Of a stretch of DNA of 64,000 nt, positions 43,543-51,627 are shown in pieces. A program made the position numbers and the translations under genes. The notes beneath the pieces are model-generated. The model saw nothing but the letters and a program-made list of their open reading frames with translations. It made no database searches and had not been told where the DNA came from. The first letter of the stretch is position 1. Every line of letters starts with the position of its first letter. The DNA is taken from contig NZ_JAFBBP010000001.1 in the NCBI RefSeq assembly GCF_016907275.1, positions 5,818,001-5,882,000 of the forward strand, written 5' to 3'. This DNA is from Micromonospora luteifusca. GTDB taxonomy: Bacteria; Actinomycetota; Actinomycetes; Mycobacteriales; Micromonosporaceae.

Positions 43543-44474
43543 CGACGATGATCACCATCGACGGTGGCAAGTCCGAGCTTCGGCTTCTGCTCCGTACCCC
43601 AACGGGCCGCCACCTCGGTGTCGGCCCAGGCTTCTCCTACCGGCCCGAGGAGGACGGCGTCGGCCGGATCCTGGCCGCAGTTCGTGGCGCCGCGGCGACG
43701 ATCTCCCTTCCCGCCCGGGTGGCGGGTGTGGTGGCCGGCCTGACCGGCGTACCGGGGGAGCACGCTGAGCGCCGACGTCTCGCCGTCGCCCTCGAGCGGC
43801 AGTTCGGCGGCCCGGCCGTGGTGGTGGAGGACAGCATCCTCGCGCACGCCGGCGCTCTCGGCGGTCCCGGCGTGCTGCTGTGTGTCGGGACCGGGACGAC
43901 CGTGCTCGCGGTGGACGCCGACGGTGACCATGCCCGGCTTGACGGCTGGGGTCCCCACCTCGGTGACCGCGGCAGCGCGTACGCCCTCGGGCTGGCCGGA
44001 ATGCGCGCCGCGACCGCGTCGTACGACCAGGTCGGGCCGGCGACCGTACTGGTCGAACGCCTCGTCGCGGCGCTCGGCGGCGTCGACCTGGCCTCGCTGC
44101 AGCGGTACTACCGGGACCCGGCGATGATCCCGCGTACGGCCGCCTTCGCCCGCGCGGTGATCGACGCGGCCGCCCAGGCCGACCCGGTGGCGGGCCGGAT
44201 CTGCGTCGAGGCCGCGACCGCTCTCGCCGACGCGGTGCGCGCGGCAACCGATCGGCTCGGTCTCAGCGGCGCAGCCCGCCGGGTGTCCTTCAGCGGACGG
44301 CTGCTGACCCCGGGAAACGCCCTCCACCATGCACTGTCGGCCGAACTCGGGGCCAGCGGGCTGCCCCTGGTCACGCCCAGAGCGGAGCCGCTCGATGGCG
44401 GTCCGGTGCTGCTCAGCGGCGCCGCCCCCTATGCACGCCTACTGGCGAGCCAGGAATCCGGTGGCGACGCATGA
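43539..44474 (+). CDS. BadF/BadG-family N-acetylhexosamine kinase
   Basis: A 311-residue ASKHA ATPase of the BadF/BadG/BcrA/BcrD type, as in mammalian and bacterial GlcNAc kinase. The phosphate-binding start is ITIDGGKSELRLLLRT, the second phosphate loop VLLCVGTGTTVLAVDADG, and the DRGSAYALGLAG segment (HLGDRGSAY) is characteristic of GlcNAc-kinase-like members. It likely phosphorylates the imported sugar at O6 or O1. The start is either TTG 43539, overlapping the permease stop, or ATG 43548. Translationally coupled to neighbours on both sides. Confidence 0.85.
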   Translation: MTTMITIDGGKSELRLLLRTPTGRHLGVGPGFSYRPEEDGVGRILAAVRGAAATISLPARVAGVVAGLTGVPGEHAERRRLAVALERQFGGPAVVVEDSILAHAGALGGPGVLLCVGTGTTVLAVDADGDHARLDGWGPHLGDRGSAYALGLAGMRAATASYDQVGPATVLVERLVAALGGVDLASLQRYYRDPAMIPRTAAFARAVIDAAAQADPVAGRICVEAATALADAVRAATDRLGLSGAARRVSFSGRLLTPGNALHHALSAELGASGLPLVTPRAEPLDGGPVLLSGAAPYARLLASQESGGDA

Positions 44475-45715
44475 GGGCCGGACACGGGGTGGCACGTCTC
44501 GAGGTCGTGCCCGGAGAACCCATGGGTGGGTACGCCGACCGCGCCGACGGCGTCCAGAACGTGCTCGACCCGCTGGAGGTCCATGTCGTGACCTTCGCCG
44601 ACGAGGACCACCGGTTCGCGCTGGTGGTCGCGGACCTGATCTGCGTCAACGTCGACGTCGTCGACCGGATTCGGACCGCCATGCGCAACGTCGGCGTGCA
44701 GTCCTGCTGGGTCGCCGCCACACATACCCACGCGAGCCCCGAGGCGGGCTGCAGCCCCGGCGGCGAGGCCACCCCACGGCACGTCGCCGACCGGCTCGAA
44801 GCCGCAACGCTCGTGGCCGTGCGATCCGCCATGGCGTCCGAGCGTGCCGCCCGACTCGACTCCGCCCGCACGCTGGTACCCAAGCTGGCGGGTCACCGCA
44901 ACATCGCTGACCCGGGTCCCCTGGACATTCCCGTCGACACCATCGTGGTCACCGCAGGTACCAACGTGGTGGGCTTGGTAGTGGTCTCACCGGTCCACCC
45001 GACCATCCTTCCCGCCGACAACAACCAGGTGAGCGCCGACCTCAACGGCGGCATCCGCCGGGCACTGTCCACACCTGACAGGTGGGTGGTCGTCGCCACC
45101 GGCGCGGCCGGCGACATCAGTACCAGGCACACCCGTCAGGGACGGGGACTCGACGAGGTGGACCGGCTCGGCGCCTGGCTGGCCGACCGGGTCGAACCGG
45201 TGTCGCCACGAGTCAGCAGAGGCACCCCGACGCCGGTACGCCCGCCGGTCTCGCGAACAGTGGCGCTTGCGCCGAAACAGCGAGCTGAGCTTCAAGCCGC
45301 TGTGCGCCAGGTCCCGCCGCCAAAGAACCAAGACGAACGCATCCACCGGGTTCTGCAACAGGGACTGCGAATCGCGGAGGAACAGGCCGCCCGCCAGCGC
45401 ACGGAACCGTATGTAATCGACGTAGAGGCGGTGGACCTCGACGGGATCACGATGGTGGCGGTTCCCGGCGAGCTGTTCCTGGAGCTGGGCGAAACGATCC
45501 GTTCCGCAGCGGCGGACCAGGCTAGGAAGACTGTGGTACTCGGCTACACGAACGGCTACCTCGGCTACCTGCCCACCCGCGACACGCAACCCTGCTACGA
45601 AACCTATGCCAGTCCCGTCACCTCGGGCAGCGGCGAGATCATCGTCGAAGCCGCCGTCGAGACGGCCGTAGAGGCCGTCCGCAACCGTGAACAACCCAGG
45701 AGGATCAGTGCCTGA
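44471..45715 (+). CDS. Leaderless neutral-ceramidase-like zinc amidase
   Basis: A 414-residue protein similar to the N-terminal catalytic domain of neutral/alkaline ceramidase but without a signal peptide or the C-terminal Ig domain. Ceramidase active-site motifs are all present: AATHTHAS (His85, His87), VSPVHPT (His176), AAGDIST (Ser217, where ceramidases have GDVS), MVAVPGELF (Glu334) and GYLGYLPT (Tyr366). It should therefore be a Zn-dependent N-acyl hydrolase acting in the cytoplasm. Its operon has a kinase before it and a SIS isomerase after it but no NagA-type deacetylase, so N-acetylhexosamine(-phosphate) deacetylation is a plausible role. That role is inference. Confidence 0.8.
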   Translation: MRAGHGVARLEVVPGEPMGGYADRADGVQNVLDPLEVHVVTFADEDHRFALVVADLICVNVDVVDRIRTAMRNVGVQSCWVAATHTHASPEAGCSPGGEATPRHVADRLEAATLVAVRSAMASERAARLDSARTLVPKLAGHRNIADPGPLDIPVDTIVVTAGTNVVGLVVVSPVHPTILPADNNQVSADLNGGIRRALSTPDRWVVVATGAAGDISTRHTRQGRGLDEVDRLGAWLADRVEPVSPRVSRGTPTPVRPPVSRTVALAPKQRAELQAAVRQVPPPKNQDERIHRVLQQGLRIAEEQAARQRTEPYVIDVEAVDLDGITMVAVPGELFLELGETIRSAAADQARKTVVLGYTNGYLGYLPTRDTQPCYETYASPVTSGSGEIIVEAAVETAVEAVRNREQPRRISA

Positions 45716-46457
45716 GCCCGCCTACGCCAACATCGCCCGGACCGCACTCGACCAAGTCCTGGCAACACAACTCGACGCCATCGAGGCAGCAGCCGGGCTC
45801 GTCGCCGACGCCATCACCGCCGGAGGTGTACTACAGGCGTTCGGGACCGGCCACTCGCGAATCGTCGCCCTCGAGCTCGCGGCGCGCGCCGGCGGGCTCG
45901 CCGCCGTCAGCATGCTCGCGGTCAAGGATCTCGTGATGTTCGGTGGCGACGAACCGGGGCCGATCCTTGATCCGACGTACGAGCGCGAGTCCGGCCTGGC
46001 CGAGCGGATCTACCACCTCGCCGCGCCCTCCCAGCACGACGCCTTCCTGATCGTTTCCAACTCCGGCATCAACGCCGCCGTCATCGAGATGGCGACGCTG
46101 GCCCGCAAGCACGCGCATCCGATCGTGGCGGTCACCTCACTGGCGCACACTCGCTCGGCCGGTGCCCGTTCGACACAGGGACCGCATCTCGCTGACCTGG
46201 CGGATGTGGTCATCGACAACCAAGCCCCGGCGGGGGATGCGGCATTGGAGATCAACCCAGGAGTTCGGATAGGGGCGGTTTCGTCGCTCACCGGAGTCCT
46301 CATCGCGCAGCTGCTCACGGAACTGATATGCGGTCAGTTGCTGCGCCGCGGCATCGATCCGCCCGTCCACGTGTCCGCGAATCTCGCTCAGGGCGACGCG
46401 CACAATCGCGTCCTCTATGAGCGATACCGCGATCAGGTCCGCCCGATTGAACCCTGA
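45708..46457 (+). CDS. SIS-domain phosphosugar isomerase/etherase-like protein
   Basis: A 249-residue single-SIS-domain protein: GVLQAFGTGHSRIVALELAA is the phosphosugar loop and DAFLIVSNSGINAAVIEMAT the second Ser-rich loop, like GmhA/MurQ-related proteins often annotated as sugar isomerase domain proteins. GTG 45708 with AGGAGG four bases before it is preferred over ATG 45687. It overlaps the ceramidase-like gene by eight bases and is the last gene of the importer operon. It may isomerise or deaminate the hexosamine-phosphate product. Confidence 0.82.
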   Translation: MPEPAYANIARTALDQVLATQLDAIEAAAGLVADAITAGGVLQAFGTGHSRIVALELAARAGGLAAVSMLAVKDLVMFGGDEPGPILDPTYERESGLAERIYHLAAPSQHDAFLIVSNSGINAAVIEMATLARKHAHPIVAVTSLAHTRSAGARSTQGPHLADLADVVIDNQAPAGDAALEINPGVRIGAVSSLTGVLIAQLLTELICGQLLRRGIDPPVHVSANLAQGDAHNRVLYERYRDQVRPIEP

Positions 46458-46688
46458 CCCGCCACGGATGAAGGCCTCCAGGCGTCGGGGGAGAAGGTGA
46501 GACCCTCGGTCGAGATGGCCGAGTCGACGTGTGCTGCCAGAGAACACCAAAATAGCCAAGCCGCCAGCGACCCAAAAGGTTGTCTGAGCTGCAACTCCGC
46601 TCGCCGGTTCTGTTCGAGGTCGAGTTGGCCTTTCAGCATGTCGTTGACCGACCCGGTCAGCTACCGAATGTTTTGAGTAGGTGCTTGT

Positions 46689-46743
46689 CCGGGCGTGCGG
46701 TGCGTTTGCTACGACCGTCGTAGCAAACGCACCCCACGCCCGG
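46689..46743. terminator. 26-bp stem hairpin downstream of the amino-sugar operon
   Basis: Arms 46689-46714 and 46718-46743 pair over 26 bases with one mismatch and a 3-base loop (ccg). It lies 230 bases after the last operon stop. Likely a strong terminator, though its length is unusual and the right arm abuts the HNH fragment. Confidence 0.6.
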
Positions 46744-46985
46744 CTGGCTGTCGAGTCCGCCCCGGCTTCGCCAACGACCTCACCCGCCCACAGTTGATCG
46801 CGGTGACGGACAACGTCAACCAGTCCAAGGGCGACCAGGACCCCTCCACCTGGCAGCCGTCCCTGTCGTCGTACCGGTGCACCTACAGCAAGATGTGGAT
46901 CACCGTGAAGTACAGCTGGGGCCTCACCCTGCAGTCCTCGGAAAAGTCGGCCCTGCAGAGCATGCTCAACACCTGTAGCTCCTGA
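46740..46985 (+). pseudogene. HNH (DUF1524-type) nuclease C-terminal fragment
   Basis: The frame reads RPGFANDLTRPQLIAVTDNV, NQSKGDQDPSTWQPSLSSYR and CTYSKMWITVKYSW..., ending MLNTCSS at 46985. The N-Q-S-K-G-D-xDP-xW string is diagnostic for secreted HNH nucleases of the DUF1524/GmrSD-C type. The signal peptide and the HxxP half of the active site are gone; similarity starts at about 46740, at the hairpin edge. Confidence 0.75.
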
Positions 46986-47047
46986 CCGCGATCCGGCTTG
47001 CGGTCCGCCGGCCCTCGGGTTCGCGGACTTCGAGCCGGGCGCTACGC

Positions 47048-47308
47048 CTACTGTGGCGGCTGGCGGTCGCCGGACTGCTGGCGCCACTGGCCGCCCGCGT
47101 CGGCGGCGAGCAGGCGCTTGACCATGGCGTGGGCCTCGTCCTCGGTGTCGAACTCCCACCGAAGAACCCGGCCGGTTTCGCTGTCGCCGACGCGGGCGGT
47201 GACCTTCCACCGGACCTCCTGGGTGAGCCACACATCTCGGCGGCCCATTCGCCCCCAGATCCCGTTCCACCAATGCCCCGCCACGTCCTCCACCAGTCGA
47301 TCGTACAA
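47048..47308 (-). CDS. Small conserved actinobacterial protein, possibly LexA-controlled
   Basis: An 86-residue soluble protein (starts MYDRLVEDVAGHWWNGIWGR; later WEFDTEDEAHAMVKRLLAAD). It resembles small uncharacterised proteins of Micromonosporaceae. The start is TTG at 47308, embedded in a LexA-type box. No domain of known function is recognised; the TEDEAxAMVxRLL helix suggests a small alpha/beta fold. Confidence 0.7.
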   Translation of the reverse strand: MYDRLVEDVAGHWWNGIWGRMGRRDVWLTQEVRWKVTARVGDSETGRVLRWEFDTEDEAHAMVKRLLAADAGGQWRQQSGDRQPPQ

Positions 47309-47316
47309 ATGTTCGA
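47301..47316 (-). promoter_or_regulatory. LexA (SOS) box-like site over the start codon
   Basis: The minus strand reads TCGAACATTTGTACGA, matching the actinobacterial SOS consensus TCGAAC-N4-GTTCGA with one mismatch in the right half. It overlaps the TTG start of the 86-residue gene. Confidence 0.5.
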
Positions 47317-47418
47317 TTCATGGTTGGCGCGGGGTGGCGGGTTGACTGGGGCTGTGCCGACCGTGCTGTGGTTCGACAACGGCCGCACGCTTCGGCCTGC
47401 CGACCACCCGTTCCGATG

Positions 47419-47652
47419 TCACTGGGCGTGGGGGAGCGGCCCGTCGTACTGGAAGGTTGGCGGGTCGTCCTCGCCGTCGCAACGCCGATAGCGGTACTGC
47501 ACGGGTGGGCTGGGCTGATCGCGGACGCCGAGATAGGCGCCGGTCTGCGGCAGGATGAGAACCTGCGGAAGGGACCCGTCCTCGTCGACGTCGATCGGGG
47601 TGATGCGGCCGTCGGCGGGTCCGCCGAGCAGCCATGCCTCGACCGCGGGCAT
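47419..47652 (-). CDS. Small conserved protein (GGPADG type)
   Basis: A 77-residue protein beginning MPAVEAWLLGGPADGRITPI with a conserved pattern of Asp/Pro and a C-terminal YRYRRCDGEDDP. Such proteins recur in actinobacteria and phages, where GGPxDG starts are common in uncharacterised small proteins. The ATG at 47650-47652 overlaps the stop of the 52-codon gene before it (TGATG), so the pair is co-translated. Function unknown. Confidence 0.65.
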   Translation of the reverse strand: MPAVEAWLLGGPADGRITPIDVDEDGSLPQVLILPQTGAYLGVRDQPSPPVQYRYRRCDGEDDPPTFQYDGPLPHAQ

Positions 47653-47810
47653 CAGCGATTCACCAGCAGCGTGGCGGCGGCCGTGAGCAGCCCCGCGACG
47701 GCCGCGATGAGAGCCGCCACCGCGCCGACGAGACCGGTAACACCGGCGAGGTGGTCCGGTGCGGTCTGTGTGTGCGTGCGTCGTGATCGGCCGCGTCCAC
47801 CCCAAGTCAT
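47652..47810 (-). CDS. 52-residue single-helix membrane protein
   Basis: A short gene with good AGGGAGAG binding site before ATG 47808-47810. It has a basic N-terminus (GRGRSRRTHT) and one long hydrophobic helix (GLVGAVAALIAAVAGLLTAA), like small holin-like or toxin-like membrane peptides. Translationally coupled to the 77-residue gene by TGATG. Function unknown. Confidence 0.6.
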   Translation of the reverse strand: MTWGGRGRSRRTHTQTAPDHLAGVTGLVGAVAALIAAVAGLLTAAATLLVNR

Positions 47811-47930
47811 AGCTGCTCTCCCTCATCAGTCGACGGGACGTCGCGTCGTCCCTGCGGAGGTACTTCAGCAGGCACAGTTCAGCCGCTCAACCCGCAACGG
47901 CGCCCATGTTGATAATCCAGCGCCTGTGGA

Positions 47931-48240
47931 TCACAAAATGATCATCACGGGGTGACCGTCGGCCCCTTGGACCGCGGGTCCGTCGTCGCCATGGAGGCGA
48001 CCCTGCTCGTCAAGCGTGAGCAGGATGGGACGTTCGCTCATCAGGGCGATGTCGGGGAAAGGCCACCAGGGCCCACTGGTAAGCACGACGTCCCGGCATC
48101 CCTGCCACGCAGGATCGGCTCCGGCACCAAGGCTGTTGCGGTAGGTATCGATCGCGGCCAGGAGGCTCGGCCATAGATCGCGAAATGCATGTACTCGCGG
48201 CGGGCGAGCAGTACCGCCGCAGCGTGCTCGATGCGAGGTA
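47931..48240 (-). pseudogene. DUF6745-like protein, broken 3' part
   Basis: The minus strand ends with SERPILLTLDEQGRLHGDDG and PAVQGADGHPVMIIL, and earlier has WPSLLAAIDTYRNSLGAGAD and SGPWWPFPDIALM. This W-W-PF...SERP...RLH-DxGPA pattern is that of DUF6745 proteins. The upstream part is in another frame (IEHAAAVLLARREYM) and there is no start, and the protein stops before the usual end, so it is a remnant. Confidence 0.55.
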
Positions 48241-48314
48241 AGCCGGTGGTCGCCGAAATCGCCTTCATCGAGTATGGCAGGCGCCCGTCGCCGCACGGCG
48301 TGTCAACAGGCACC

Positions 48315-48340
48315 GTGAACGTTCGTGGTCATGGCACTAG
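48315..48340 (+). repeat. Solo copy of an IS605-like end repeat
   Basis: GTGAACGTTCGTGGTCATGG plus CACTAG is identical at 23 of 26 positions to 62975-63000, which lies downstream of a TnpB fragment. No transposase gene lies here. Its last bases supply the stop codon of the membrane-protein gene at 48337. Confidence 0.6.
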
Positions 48341-49275
48341 CTGGCGTTGTACGGCATCGTCGGAAACCAGCCGTGGCCGAACATGGCGGGCAGCCGGACG
48401 TCCCAGTAGACGACCATAAACACGCCGAGCGCGATCAGCATGGCGCCGGTTACGGCCGCGGTGTGCTTCGGACGACCGGCGATCCAGTGAACGAACCGGC
48501 CCCGAGTGAGGACGATGAGCAAGGCGAACAGCGCAGTCACGAGGACGATGTTGCCCAACGATTGAAGTACGAACGCCCCTGCCCCGTAGAGAGGATTGCC
48601 GGTGTCGACTGCCCATTGAAAAAGCTTGTTGAACAGCGGGTACGGCCGTCCGATGAGGAACCCGCCCACCAACGCGCCGAGGGCCACGACCCGGACAGCT
48701 GGCCGGCTCGCGAACGGATCCGGCAATATGCCGAGAGAGGCCAGTCCGAGGTAAACGAAGGCCAGCCCGATCAGGCCGAAGACGACACTCGCCTGGATCA
48801 GGCGCACGGGCACGCCGCCGACCACGTCGGTGGACAACTGCGGGAGCCGCTCGCCGAGCAGCACGCCGACGAAGCCGTAGGCCGCGGAGACCACCACCAT
48901 CCCGACGGTGAGCCAGCCGACCGGCCGGAGCAGGGGACGCAGACCCGATGGGGCGTCCTCGCGACCACTGGTCTGGCTCATCGGACCGACAGCGGCCGCC
49001 ATAGCGATGTTGCAGGCCGTGAAGGTGCCCGCGAGCCCAGAGACGAACGCGAAGGCCAAGCCCGCGAGGGTCCCGCCGATCGAGGTCGCCTTCGCATCGT
49101 GACCGAGCAGTGCGTTGGCGACGTTGTCGCCGATCACGTGGTCTACGAATTCGTAGGACCACAGCACCGCTAGCAGGACTCCTGCCGCGACACTACCGAG
49201 GGCGATCGATGCGTGAGCCCGGGGCTGAGTGTGTGGACGGATCCGGACGGGAAGCTTCTCCGGGGCGACAGCCAT
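48337..49275 (-). CDS. Polytopic membrane protein of unknown function
   Basis: A 312-residue protein with about seven to eight hydrophobic helices (e.g. ALGSVAAGVLLAVLWSYEFV, GTLAGLAFAFVSGLAGTFTA, VLQSLGNIVLVTALFALLIV). It resembles conserved actinobacterial membrane proteins sometimes compared to cytochrome c biogenesis/CcdA-like transporters, but the paired cysteines of CcdA are not seen (only one Cys, in TACNIAM). The stop codon falls inside an IS605-like end repeat, so the native C-terminus may be slightly altered. Confidence 0.75.
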   Translation of the reverse strand: MAVAPEKLPVRIRPHTQPRAHASIALGSVAAGVLLAVLWSYEFVDHVIGDNVANALLGHDAKATSIGGTLAGLAFAFVSGLAGTFTACNIAMAAAVGPMSQTSGREDAPSGLRPLLRPVGWLTVGMVVVSAAYGFVGVLLGERLPQLSTDVVGGVPVRLIQASVVFGLIGLAFVYLGLASLGILPDPFASRPAVRVVALGALVGGFLIGRPYPLFNKLFQWAVDTGNPLYGAGAFVLQSLGNIVLVTALFALLIVLTRGRFVHWIAGRPKHTAAVTGAMLIALGVFMVVYWDVRLPAMFGHGWFPTMPYNAS

Positions 49276-49393
49276 GGCTGATCCTGTGCTGACCGGGTGG
49301 GTCGGGAAGGCTCAATAGTGCGCAGCACGGCCTCGCTAGGTCTTCCTACGGTGGCGGCCACGATAGCCACCTACCAGTCGCGAGTGGGGACCC

Positions 49394-50608
49394 ATGACGA
49401 TGCTCGGAACTCCAGCAGCCACCATCGACGACCCCACGGTCGACACCTCTGCGCACGTCGTCGATGAGATGCTCGCGGCCGTCGTGCCGGTGCTACGCAA
49501 TTGCACCGCTGACGGCGAGGCTCAGCGGCGTCTGCCCGACTACGCCGCAGCCGCCCTCGTCGAGGCGGGGGCGTTCCAGGTTCAAGTGCCCAAGTCCCTG
49601 GGCGGACTTGAGCTCAACCCTCTCCAGGCGACCCGGCTCGTGGAGGAAATCTCGAAGGTCGACCCCAGCGCCGGCTTCCTGGTAGGCAACATGAACAGCC
49701 AGGCGTTCGCGATGATGGCCCTGTCGGCTGACGGCGTCGAAGAGGTGTTCGCCGATTCTAAGGCGGTCATCTGCGGCGGCGCTTTCCCGCCGGCGCGGGC
49801 GGTCGAGGTGCCCGGCGGCTACCTCGTCTCCGGGCGCGCTCCCTTCGCGTCTGGCGCGCACATCGCTACCTGGGTCACCGCCTACGCGATGCTCTTCGAG
49901 GGCGACCAGCCGAAGATGACCCCGCACGGCCCAGTCATGCTGCTCGCCGCAATGGCCCGCGAGGACTGCGAATTGGTCGACAACTGGAACGTGTTGGGTC
50001 TGAGGGGAACCGGTAGCCACGACTACGCCTACCACGAGGTCTTCGTCCCGCATACCCGGGTAGCGCCGCTGACTCTGGGGGAGCCCAACCGCTACTTCTC
50101 GGGCCCGCTCTACAGATCGCGTCTGTGGTCAGGACACCCGGCGTTCGCGGCCACCGCGCTGGGGGTGGCGCGAGCCAGCCTCGACGAAGCCACGTCGCTG
50201 GTGCGAACCAAGAAGGGCAACTTCATGATGGAGGTGCTCGGCGACAGCCCCTCGATCCAGCGCCAGCTCGGCAAGGCCGAGGCGCGCTACCGGGCGTCTC
50301 GGGCCTACCTCTACGACACAGTCGACCAGCTCTGGCAGCACCAACTCACCGGGGAGTTCGTCAACACCGAACACGGCATCTCGATGCAGCTCGCTGCCTG
50401 CTACGTGATCGAAACCGCCCGCGAGATCAGCGAGATCGTCCACGAGATCGCCGGGTCGACAGGGTTCCAGGAGTCCAGCCCGTTGGAGAAGTACTTCCGC
50501 GACGCTCACACGATCAGCCAGCATGCCTTCGCCTCACAGACCCGCTACGAGTCCGCAGCCAAGGCCATGCTCGGCAAGCAGAATGACTGGCTGTTCTTCC
50601 AGCTCTGA
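49394..50608 (+). CDS. Acyl-CoA dehydrogenase-fold flavin monooxygenase (HpaB-like, group D)
   Basis: A 404-residue soluble flavoprotein. N-terminal helical domain (LPDYAAAALVEAGAFQVQVP), middle beta domain (AVICGGAFPPARAVEVPGGY, LRGTGSHDYAYHEVFVPHTR) and C-terminal helical domain (LEKYFRDAHTISQHAFASQT) match group D monooxygenases such as HpaB C2/HsaA and related N-oxygenases rather than true acyl-CoA dehydrogenases, whose catalytic Glu is not evident. These need reduced flavin from a separate reductase. It is followed by an ABC exporter and a VOC protein, suggesting processing or detoxification of an aromatic or antibiotic molecule. Confidence 0.82.
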   Translation: MTMLGTPAATIDDPTVDTSAHVVDEMLAAVVPVLRNCTADGEAQRRLPDYAAAALVEAGAFQVQVPKSLGGLELNPLQATRLVEEISKVDPSAGFLVGNMNSQAFAMMALSADGVEEVFADSKAVICGGAFPPARAVEVPGGYLVSGRAPFASGAHIATWVTAYAMLFEGDQPKMTPHGPVMLLAAMAREDCELVDNWNVLGLRGTGSHDYAYHEVFVPHTRVAPLTLGEPNRYFSGPLYRSRLWSGHPAFAATALGVARASLDEATSLVRTKKGNFMMEVLGDSPSIQRQLGKAEARYRASRAYLYDTVDQLWQHQLTGEFVNTEHGISMQLAACYVIETAREISEIVHEIAGSTGFQESSPLEKYFRDAHTISQHAFASQTRYESAAKAMLGKQNDWLFFQL

Positions 50609-50661
50609 TCACCCGACCGACCGACCAGCCAGCCAGGGCTCCCCTCGACAGCGAGGACGAT

Positions 50662-51627
50662 ATGACGATTCCGGCCATTCTTGCCGAGAACCTGGGACGT
50701 ACCTTCGGCGACAAGGTCGCCATCAATAACGTCAACCTCAAGATCCCCTCCGGAGAGGTGTACGGACTTCTGGGGCCCAACGGTGCCGGAAAGTCGACCA
50801 TCGTCCGCATCCTGTGCACACTGCTCATGCCTACCCAGGGGCGGGCGCGCGTCGCCGGCTACGACGTCGCCACCGACCCGATGGCCGTGCGCCTGCGCAT
50901 CGGCGCCGCACTGCAGTCGACCGCCATCGACGGGTTGCAGACTGGCCGGGAGATGTTGGCGCTGCAGGCACAGCTGTACGGCATCTCGTCGGTGGTCGCC
51001 CAGAAGCGGATCGCGGAGCTCGAGGCGCTCGTGGATCTGGGCAAGGACTTCGACAAGAGGGTCTCGACCTACTCGGGCGGTATGAAGCGTCGACTCGACA
51101 TTGCCATCGCCATGCTGCACCGCCCGCCGATGCTGTTCCTCGACGAGCCGACGACAGGCCTGGACCCGCGCAGCCGCCAGCAGATGTGGGACGAAGTGCG
51201 ACGACTCAACAAGGAGTTGGGCGTCACCATCCTGCTGACGACCCAGTATCTCGAGGAGGCGGACTCTCTGGCCCACCGCATCGGGATCATCAACAACGGT
51301 GGTGTGGTCTCCGAAGGCAGCCCGCGGGAGCTGAAACGCCTGGTCCGCGACGACATCGTCGTAGCGAACGTTCAGGGCGACGCCGTCTCCGTGGAATCCC
51401 GCTTGGCTGACATCCGAGGTGTCAAGTCTCTGACGGTCACCGGCGATCGCATAGAGGCCCGCGTCTCCGACGGCGCCCAGGCCATCGGCTCGGTAGCGAT
51501 CGGGATCCAGCAGGCCGGCTTGACCCTCAACGACATCACGCTGCGCACGCCCACCCTGGACGATGTGTTCATGGAGCTCACGGGCGCCCACATGAACAAG
51601 GAGGTTGGGCATGAGCCTGTCCGCTGA
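50662..51627 (+). CDS. ABC exporter ATPase (DrrA-like)
   Basis: A 321-residue ATPase: Walker A GPNGAGKST, Q-loop, signature YSGGMKRRLDIAIAM, Walker B PPMLFLDEPTTGLDPRSRQQ, and the C-terminal DrrA/CcmA-type domain (TPTLDDVFMELTGAHM). DrrA-type ATPases energise export of daunorubicin-like compounds. It overlaps the permease gene by 17 bases. The 53-base gap from the monooxygenase suggests a common transcript. Confidence 0.94.
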   Translation: MTIPAILAENLGRTFGDKVAINNVNLKIPSGEVYGLLGPNGAGKSTIVRILCTLLMPTQGRARVAGYDVATDPMAVRLRIGAALQSTAIDGLQTGREMLALQAQLYGISSVVAQKRIAELEALVDLGKDFDKRVSTYSGGMKRRLDIAIAMLHRPPMLFLDEPTTGLDPRSRQQMWDEVRRLNKELGVTILLTTQYLEEADSLAHRIGIINNGGVVSEGSPRELKRLVRDDIVVANVQGDAVSVESRLADIRGVKSLTVTGDRIEARVSDGAQAIGSVAIGIQQAGLTLNDITLRTPTLDDVFMELTGAHMNKEVGHEPVR

